Shown one piece after another: positions 1 to 8,400 of a stretch of 64,000 nt of DNA; position 1 is the first letter of the stretch; each line of letters starts with the position of its first letter. The translations under genes were made by a program, and so were the position numbers. The notes beneath the pieces are model-generated. The model made no database searches. It was given only the letters and a program-made list of their open reading frames with translations, and was not told the origin of the DNA. Source of the DNA: Sorangium cellulosum So ce56 (GTDB lineage: Bacteria > Myxococcota_A > Polyangia > Polyangiales > Polyangiaceae); contig NC_010162.1 in the NCBI RefSeq assembly GCF_000067165.1, positions 12,140,501 to 12,204,500 on the forward strand. Direction: 5' to 3'.

Positions 1-1
1 G

Positions 2-553
2 ACGCTGGCCGCGCTCGATCTCGCCGAGGCTCATCCGAGCTGGGCCGCCGTGGTCGAGCGGCTCCGGACGGCGGGGAGCATCGAGCAGAGCCCCGGGCGA
101 GCGCGGGCGCTCCTCGTCTATGCGCTCGCGAGGTCCGGCGATATCGCGGCCGCGCGCGCCGAGAACGAGCGCCTGCTGGCGACGAGCCGGCAGCACCCGC
201 TCGCGCGCCCGCTCCGGGCCTTCATCGACCGGCTCGAGAAGGCGCAGGGCGAGACGGGAGGCGTCGCCGAGCCGGCGTCGAGCGCGCGCGCGGAGAGCCC
301 GCAGCCGGGCGCTCCTCCGCCGAGCCCGTCGGCCGCGGCGAGCGCTCCTCCCGCGAGCCCGCCGGCCGCGCCGGCGCGCGTTCGCCGCGCGCCGGAGCCG
401 GACGACGGCCGCGTGCCAGACGACTACGTCGCCCCGGGCGGCACCATCGACACGAGCGATCTGCCCGGCGTGCATCCGCCGCCGACCGCCGCGCCTGGAG
501 CGACGGCGCCGACGATCGACACCTCGGATCTGCCTGGAATGAAGCATGAGTAA
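2..553 (+). CDS. TPR-like protein with Pro/Ala-rich tail, 5' end outside window
   Basis: The frame is open from the first bases of the window with no stop, so the gene begins upstream; a GTG at 50 is only an internal candidate start. The visible N-terminal ~75 residues are Ala/Leu/Arg-rich helices resembling the end of a TPR solenoid. A low-complexity Pro/Ala/Ser linker follows, and then two copies of a short motif, TIDTSDLPG, close to the C-terminus. No catalytic motif is visible. The stop (551-553) overlaps the next start by 8 bp (ATGAGTAA), which suggests translational coupling to the SppA-like protease. I do not recognise a specific family; a scaffold or envelope-associated protein is an inference from composition only. 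Confidence 0.6.
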   Translation, partial: TLAALDLAEAHPSWAAVVERLRTAGSIEQSPGRARALLVYALARSGDIAAARAENERLLATSRQHPLARPLRAFIDRLEKAQGETGGVAEPASSARAESPQPGAPPPSPSAAASAPPASPPAAPARVRRAPEPDDGRVPDDYVAPGGTIDTSDLPGVHPPPTAAPGATAPTIDTSDLPGMKHE

Positions 554-2405
554 GCGCCGAGCTCGAGGGGTGCGGTGGACCGGCGTCGGCGCCCTCGCCG
601 TGGCGGCGTCGATGGCCGGGTGCACCGGGAGAGAGCGGGCGGCGGCGCTGCCGGCGCCCGCCGCGGCGGGCCTCGACGAGCCGGCGGTCATCGAGATCGA
701 TCTCTCGCGCGGGCTCCCCGAGAGCGCGTCGGCGTCGCTCTTCGGCCCGCCGAGCGGCAGGACCCACGCGCAGCTCGTGCAGTCGTTGCGAGCGCTGTCC
801 GAGTCCGCGAGCGCGAAGGGGTTCCTCGTGCGGCTCGGGAGCGCGCGCCTCGCGTTCGCGCGGGCCCACGAGATCGGCCGGATCCTCGGCGATGTCCGCG
901 CGGCGGGGCGACCTGTCGTGTGCCACGCGGACGAGTACAACAACGCGACCATGCTGCTGGCGTCCATCGCCTGCAGCAAGCTCTGGCTCAGCCCTGCCGG
1001 GCAGGTCGACACGGTGGGGATCGCGGCGCAGCTGGTGTTCGCGAAGGGGCTCCTCGACAAGCTCAACGTGGATGTCGACTTCCTCCAGGTGGGGAAGTTC
1101 AAGGGCGCGAGCGAGCCGTTCACGCGGGAAGGGGCGAGCCCCGAGGCGCGTCGATCGCTCGAGTCCGCGCTCGGCGGGGTCCGCGAGGTGTGGCTGTCGG
1201 CCATCGTGGAGGGGCGCGGCAAGGAGGCGCTCCGGGAGGCCCTCGAGGACGGCCCGTTCGCGCCCGAGGAGGCGAAGGCGAGGGCGCTCGTGGACGAGAT
1301 CGGCGATCTCGAGTCCGCGACCGAGGACGCGAAGAAGCTCGCTGGCACCGAGCGCTCCGTGCCTCGGTTCGGCGGCGCCCCGCGCGATGCGAGCTTCTCC
1401 CGGAGCCTCGTGGACGTGTTCCGCTCGGTCTCCGGGGCGAGCTCGCTGGGGGCGCCGCACGTGGCGGTCGTCCCGGCGATCGGCGGCATCACCATGAGCG
1501 CCAAGGGCATGCCCATCGGCTCGTCGGACGGGATCGGCGAGCGCGAGCTCGGGAAAACGATCACGCGCCTCACCGAGGATCAGAGCGCGAAGGCGGTCGT
1601 GCTCCGGATCGACTCGCCCGGCGGCTCGGCGCTGGCCTCGGATCTGCTCTGGCAGAAGCTGATGCGGCTGCGGCAGCAGAAGCCGCTGGTCGTCTCGATC
1701 GGCGGGATGGCCGCGAGCGGCGGCTACTATCTCGCCTGCGCTGGCACCAAGATCGTCGCCGAGCGGACGAGCATCATCGGCTCGATAGGCGTCGTGGGCG
1801 GCAAGTTCGCCGTAGGGAAGGCGCTTGCGGACATCGGGATCAACGCGGAGACGGTCGCGGCCAACCCGGATCCTCAGCGGGCAGCGCGCGCCGCGTACAT
1901 GTCGGCGCTCACACCCTGGGACGAGCCCACACGCGCCCGTGTGCTCGCCTCCATGGAGGCGGTTTACGATCTGTTCCTGAAGCGCATCACGGCGGGACGG
2001 AACCTCCCGTTGGAGACGATCGCGCCGTCGGCGGAGGGACGGATCTTCGGCGGGGTCGAGGCCGCAGGGCGCTCGCTCGTCGATGAGCTCGGCGGCCTGG
2101 AGCGGGCGATCGCGCTCGCGCGCGAGCTGGCGGAGCTGCCGACGGACGCGCCGGTCGAGATCGAGCAGGACGACGGCGGGCTGCTGGAGCTCCTGGCGAC
2201 CGGCGACGAAGCCAACGAGGGCAGCGCTCGGGCTCCCGACCGCGCGGCGCTCAAGGAGCGCGCGCGGGAGGCGATGGCTTCCGTCCTCCTGCCGGAGTGG
2301 CTCGGCGTCGCGCCGGAGGTCGGGACCTTCGCCGCCTCCATGGCGCCTCTCCTGGCCGGAGAGAGGGCGCTCACGGTGTTACCGTTCGCGGTGACGCTCC
2401 GGTAA
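546..2405 (+). CDS. sppA: Signal peptide peptidase SppA, 67K type, predicted lipoprotein
   Basis: S49-family serine protease expected to degrade cleaved signal peptides at the inner membrane. At 619 residues it has the long, duplicated form seen in E. coli SppA. A basic n-region and hydrophobic segment end in a lipobox-like SMAGC, so Cys26 may be lipidated, whereas E. coli SppA uses a membrane anchor. The N-terminal repeat carries GKFKGASEPF, matching the segment that holds the general-base lysine of E. coli SppA (here Lys186). The C-terminal repeat carries MAASGGYYLACAG, with Ser391 as the predicted nucleophile, followed by the usual IIGSIGVV strand. Both dyad residues are therefore present. 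The ATG overlaps the upstream stop and has no clear Shine-Dalgarno, consistent with coupled translation. The S49 call is firm; the lipoprotein form is an inference. Confidence 0.92.
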   Translation: MSKRRARGVRWTGVGALAVAASMAGCTGRERAAALPAPAAAGLDEPAVIEIDLSRGLPESASASLFGPPSGRTHAQLVQSLRALSESASAKGFLVRLGSARLAFARAHEIGRILGDVRAAGRPVVCHADEYNNATMLLASIACSKLWLSPAGQVDTVGIAAQLVFAKGLLDKLNVDVDFLQVGKFKGASEPFTREGASPEARRSLESALGGVREVWLSAIVEGRGKEALREALEDGPFAPEEAKARALVDEIGDLESATEDAKKLAGTERSVPRFGGAPRDASFSRSLVDVFRSVSGASSLGAPHVAVVPAIGGITMSAKGMPIGSSDGIGERELGKTITRLTEDQSAKAVVLRIDSPGGSALASDLLWQKLMRLRQQKPLVVSIGGMAASGGYYLACAGTKIVAERTSIIGSIGVVGGKFAVGKALADIGINAETVAANPDPQRAARAAYMSALTPWDEPTRARVLASMEAVYDLFLKRITAGRNLPLETIAPSAEGRIFGGVEAAGRSLVDELGGLERAIALARELAELPTDAPVEIEQDDGGLLELLATGDEANEGSARAPDRAALKERAREAMASVLLPEWLGVAPEVGTFAASMAPLLAGERALTVLPFAVTLR

Positions 2406-2494
2406 AGCGCGAGATTGCACCGGAAGATTGGCCTTGTACCTCGGTCGTTCTGGTAGGCTGAGCGGGTTCAGCATACCCGAAGCGGGTCGCCGAA

Positions 2495-5400
2495 ATGAGC
2501 TCTTCACCTCCGGATCGGGCAGCATCAGCGTCGGGCGCGAGGAGGTCGCTGCAGTCGCCGGAGCTGACGGATCCTGCCGGGCCCGCCTCTGCGGGGCAGC
2601 TGGTCCTCGCAGGGGCCCGGGCGATCGCGCCGGTGTCGCGCCACCGCGGCCCGCGGGCTGAAGAGGCCTACTGGCGCGCGCGGATGGACGAGCGCCGCGC
2701 CGCCGGCGACGCGCAAGGGGAGCGCGAGGCAGCCCTCGCCCTCGCGAGGATCCTCGCCGCGCGCGGCGTCGAGCTGGACCAGGCGACGACGCTGGCGCGC
2801 CGGGCGCTCTCGCTGGGCGACGACCCGGCGATGAGGAGCGAGCTCGCCGGATGGCTGGCCGGGCTGGGCGAGCCAGCCCTGGCCGCCGCGGCGCTGCGCG
2901 GCCTCCGCGACGACGCGCAGCCGCCCGGCGCGACGGCGCGGATGCTGGTGAAGATCGCCGTGCTCCTCGCGCGCGCCAGCGACGTCGCGGGCGCGGTCGA
3001 CGCGCTCGAAGAGGCGAGCGAGCTCGCCCCGGACGACGCGATGGCGAGCGAGCTGCTCGGCACCATCGCGGCCTGGGCGTCGGACGAGGTGTTCCCCGCG
3101 GCCGCGGCGAAGGCGTACCTGGAGGCGGCCAAGCGGCGCGAAGCCGCGCGGGAGCGGGAGGCGGCGTTCGAGGATCGCCTGCGCGCCTTCGAGATCGCGC
3201 CTCACGACGACATGGCCGCCAAGGCGATGGCGGCCGCGCTGTTCCTGCGCGGCCGGCAGGGCGCGGCCGACGAGGTGCTCCGGACGCACGCCGACGCGCT
3301 CGCGGCGCGGGCGCCTCGCGGCGAGGGCGAGGCCCCTGGCCCCTCCGCCCTGCGACGCGCGCTGGAGGTGCACGGCCACCGGCTCCAGGGCGCGACGAAC
3401 GAGGGCGACTGGGCGCGCGCCGTCGGGTGCGTGCTCGACGCGGGCCTCGACGGGGCGATCGACGGCGACGCCGCCCGCGCGATCGACGAGGTGCTCGAGC
3501 AGGCGGGGCTCTACGAGCTCGTGGCCGCGCGGATCGAGCTCAGGGCGGAGCAGCGGGTCGGGGCGTCGAGGGCCGAGGCGTACGTGGCGCTCGCGCGGCT
3601 CCACGCTGGCCCGCTCGCGAGCCCCGATCGCGCCGTGGAGGCCTGGATCGAGGCCGCGGCGAGCGACTCCGGCAGCGCCGCCGCGCGCTCCGCGCTGCGC
3701 GACCACGCGGCGACGCTGCACGACATGGCGCCCCTCGTCGAGGCGCTCATCCGCATCGGCGAGGGCTCGGACGCGCGGGCGACGGAGGACGCGGCGGGGC
3801 GGATCGACGCGCTCTCGGAGCTCGCGCGCCTCGCGGAAGAGAAGATCGGCGACCCCGGCCTCGCGCGCTGGGCGCTCGAGGCGCTGAGAGACATCGGCGG
3901 CGACCCGACGCCCGCCGAGGCAGGGCTCCAGCGGATCGCCGATCGGCTCAAGGGGCAGGACGAGGCGCTCGCCGCGGCGCAGCGCGCGCTCCGCGGCGCG
4001 GACACCGCCGAGGGGCGGATCGACGCGCTCCGCCGGCTCGTCGTGATCTACCGCGGCCGCCCGAAGGAGCGCGCGGCCTACGAGGAGGCGCTGGTGGGGC
4101 TCTCGCGGGCGCTGCCGGCCGACCGCGGCTGCCTGCTGGCGCTCGATCGGCTGAGCCGGCGGACCGGGGGAGGCGCCGCGCTCGACGCCCTGCTCCGCGC
4201 GCGGCTGGCCGAGGCGACGCGGGCGCCCTCGGAGGCCGAGGGCGCGCGCTCCGCGAGGTCCGAGGCGCTCCGCGCGGCCTCGCTGACGCGGGTCGAGCTG
4301 GTGCGCGCAAGGCTCCTCCTGTCGGCGATCGCCCGGCGGCAAGGCCAGGACGCCCGCGCCCTCGACGAGGTGTTGCCGCTGCTCGGCGAGGCCCCGGGGC
4401 ACCGCGGCGCGGCGAGCGCCGCGCTCGTGCTGGCCACGCGGACCGGGCGCATGCGGGAGCGCGCCGACGCGCTCGTGCAGCTCGCCGCGCCGGTCTGGCC
4501 GGCGCTGCGCGCGGTGCTGCTCTCGAGCGCCGCGGCGCTCTACCACCGGACGCAGCGGGCGCGCGAGGCGGCGCTCTCGCGCGAGGTCGCGCTGCTCGCC
4601 TGCGAGGCCGATCCGTCGTCCGCGCGCGCCGTGGCCACGCTCGCCTCCATCCTCACGGCAGATCTCGCCGCCGCCGCGGAGGCCGGCGAGGCGCCTCCGT
4701 TCGAGGTCGACCGGGCGGTGGCGGCCGCGATCGAGCGCTCCATCACCACGGTGTTCCCGCGCGGCGCGCTCTGCGACGGCCTCGCGAGGGCGCTGGAGGC
4801 GCTGGGCGAGCTGCCGCTCGCGCTCGCGTGGACCCAGCGCTGGCTCGCGCTGCGGCCTGGGTGCCCCCAGGCGACCGCGGAGCTCATCCGTCGCGCGGCG
4901 GCCGCCGGCGACGCGGCCCGGCTCTCGGACGCGCTCGCGTGGATCCTGGCGCAGCCCAAGCCGCTCGGCGAGATGGCGGCGGCGCTGGCGAGCGCGCTGC
5001 ACGCCCTCTACGACCTCGATCCCGAGCGCGGAACGGCGCTCGCGAGGCGCTCGCTCGACGTCTTCGGCCCGCAGAACCCGCTCTTGCGCGAGCGGCTGCT
5101 GGAGCTCGCGCGCCGGGCGGGCGACCCTCACCTCGCGGTGACCGTGCTCGAGCGGTGGCTGGCCGTCGAGATCACGGCAGCGCACGCCCCCGAGCTGATG
5201 TTCATGCTCACCGATTGCCGGCTCGACGGCGGCGATCCGGACGGGGCAGCGCAGGAGCTCGCGCGCGCAGCCGCGGCGCAGGCGGATGCTCACGAGATCC
5301 TCGCGCGGGTCCAGCGCCTCGAGTCGTCGCTGCTCGACGCGAAGGGGCTCGGCTCCGACGGCGCCATCGCGCTGGCCGAGGCGAAGGCCCGGGCGTTCAC

Positions 5401-8400
5401 CGCGCAGGGCGCCGGCGCGGCGGCGGAGGCCGCGGCCGCGTGGCGTGAGCTCGGCAGCCTGCGCTGGGACCTGGCGGAGGATCACCGGGGCGCCGAGGAG
5501 GCGTTCTTCCGCGCGAGCGAGCTCGCGCCGAGCGGCGGCACCGAGCGTTACGCGCGGGACATGTGCGAGTTCGCGGGCGTCGAGGCGGCGATCGAGGCGA
5601 TCGTCGCGCGCGCCGCGGAGGCGCGGAGCGAGCGGGGAGCGCAGCCCGCCGCGGACGAGAACAGGTGGTCGGGCGACGTCGGGCCCGAGCGGCGCAGGCG
5701 CGCCAACCTGCTGATCGAGGCCGCCAACCTGGCGCACGAGCACGGCCTGCCCGAGCGCGCTCTCTCCGCGGCGGCGAGCGCGATCGAGCTCGATCCCCTC
5801 CGCGCGGACGCCGTCGCGCTGGTCGAGAAATCGGCGGACGCCGACGGCGGCATCGTCGTCCTCGACAAGACCTACCGGCTGCTCGCCGACGCGGCCCTGG
5901 GCTGCTACGGCCGCCGCGCCGCCCATTACCGCGCGGCGCGGCAGCTGGAGAGGCGCGGCGCGTTCGAGCTCGCGCTCGCGCACGCCGTGGCCAGCTTCGA
6001 GGCGGTCCCGACCGAGGGCACCTCGTACGTGCTGCTCGCTCGGCTCGCCGAGCACGTCGGCGAGCCGTCGGACGCCGTGCGCGCGCTCGAGCGGGTGGCG
6101 ACGACGGCCGATCCGGCGTCGCGCAACGCGTGGTTGAAGCGCGCCGCGGCCCTCACCGGCCGCACGGAGGAGGGCCTCCGGCTGCGCCTCGACATCCTGC
6201 TCCGCGCGATGGTCGTACGCCCGGACGCGGCGCTCGTCGAGGACGTCGGCGCGGCCATCCGCGATCTCATCGCGTGCACGGGGCAGCCGGAGGTCGAGGC
6301 CATCCGCTTCGACCGCGCGGTCAAGGCGAGCATCGCGAAGCTCGACGGCCCCGAGGGGGCCCGCGCGGGGCTCGCGATGGCGCGCATCGCCGTCGCCGTC
6401 CTCGACTCGCCCGCGCTCGCGCTCGCCGCGATCGAGCGCGCGATGCTCGCCGACGGCGACGTCGACGAGTTCCAGACGCTCCTCGACATCGTCGGCGAGC
6501 TCGCGCGGCAGACCGAGCCGGCGTCGCACCTCGTCGCGGCGGTGTACGCCGCGGCGATGAGGCCGCACTCGAGCGTCGGTCCCGGCCTGCTCAGGTGGGC
6601 GAGCAAGCTCGCGGGCGCCCTGAACGTGCCGCCGGTCGCCGCGGCGCTGCTCGTGGAGGCCGCCCGGCGCGCGCCGGAGGACGACGCGCTCGCGTGCGAG
6701 GCGGAGGGGGCCGTCGAGGCCAGCGGGGACGAGGCGCTGAAGCGCTCGCTGGACGACGCGTTGCCGGTCGCGCGGCGCCTCGAGGCGCTGCTGCACCTCG
6801 CCGACAAACACGAGCGCGAGGGCCAGCGCGCCGAGGCCACCGTCGCCCTGGAGCGGGCGCTCGCCGGCGGGCAGCTCGTGGGCGAGACGCGCGACGAGGT
6901 CGTCACCCGGCTCCGCCGGCTGTACGCGGCCGAACGTCGCAGCGCCGATCTCGAGACGCTCGTCCAGTCCGAGCTCGCGCGCGTCGACCTGCCGGATGCC
7001 GTCCGCCTCGGGTTGACGCGCGAGCACGCCGGCATCCTCGCCGCCGGCGGCGATCTCCATGGCGCGGTGGAGCTCCTCCTGGAGGCCGCCCAGAGGACGC
7101 CGTTCGACAAGGCGCACATCGACGAGCTCATCCGGCTCGCGCGGAGCACCGACGATCGCCAGCGGCTCTTCGACGTGCTCACGCGCCTCCAGGGCATCCT
7201 GAGCGGCGACGAGGAGCGGCTGGTCGTGCTCCGCGAGCTCGCGCCGCTGGCCCAGGAGCTCGGCGATCGCGGCGCCGCGGTGGCGCTCTACGAGGCGATC
7301 GCCCGGCTGGATCTCTCCGACATGCACGCCGTCGAGGTCGTCGAGCAGGACGCGAGCGACCGCGGCGATCACGCCGCGGTCGCCGCCCTCCTCGCGCGCC
7401 GCATCGAGGCGGCTCCGCTGCCGGACACGCGGCGCGCGCTGCGGCTCCGGCGCGCCGCCCTGCTCGAGCAGCGCCTCGGCCTCCTCGACGAGGCGTGCGC
7501 CGAGCTGGAGGCCCTGCTCGCGGCGTCACCGGACGACGTGAGCGCGCTCAGGTTCCTCGCGGACATCCACGAGCGGCTCGGGACGCCGCTGCGCGCCGCG
7601 CCGCTCTGGTGCAGGCTGGGCGATCTCGCGACAACCACCGACGAGCGGGCCGAGTACAGCCTCCGCGCGTGCAGCAGCTACCTCGGCGGCGGGGACGTCG
7701 AGTCCGCGAAGGACACGCTGGAGAGCGTCGCTCGCATCGCGCCGCGCGAGGCCGTGATCGAGCTCCGCGTCGAGATCGCCCGCCGGGAGGGGGACGGCCA
7801 CGCGCTCGCCGCGGCGCTCGATCAGCTCGCCAGCGCGTCGCGCGACGCCCCCGAGCGGCGCGCGCAGCTGCTGGTCGAGGCGGCGCGCGCCACCTCGACG
7901 CTCGGGGACGACGCGACGGCGCTCGAGCGCGCTCGCCGCGCCGTGAAGCTCGCCCCGGAGTCGCCCGACGCCGTCCTCGAGGCGCGCCGCATCGAGTATC
8001 GCCTGCGCGGGACCGGGACGCCGCGCGACGCGCAGGCCGCGGTGGAGGAGCTCGGCCGCATCGCGCCGCGCCTGCGCCCGGCGCACGTCGACCTGCACGC
8101 GTTCCTGCTCGCCGAGACGCTCGACGTCATCCAGGGCCACGGCGCCGGCATGCGGGAGCTGACCCGGCGCCACGCCGAGGTCGGCCCGAGCACGCTGGTC
8201 GCGCTCGGCATGGCGGAGCGCCTGGCCCTGAAGCGAAACTTCTCCGCCGCCCTCCCGCTGTTCGATCGCGCGCTCGGCGGCGATCTCCAGGGGATGCGCG
8301 CGCGCGGTCGGGTCGCGCTCGCCGCCGCCGAGACCGCTCAGAGCGCCGGCGATCTCGAGGCGGCCGCGCGCCTGCTCGAGGAGGCCGCGGCGGAGCCGGA

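Noticed and set aside
2525..7372. 1615-codon minus-strand open frame opposite the giant TPR gene
   Set aside because: No motifs or signal peptide, and composition typical of an antisense shadow; the plus strand shows regular TPR periodicity.
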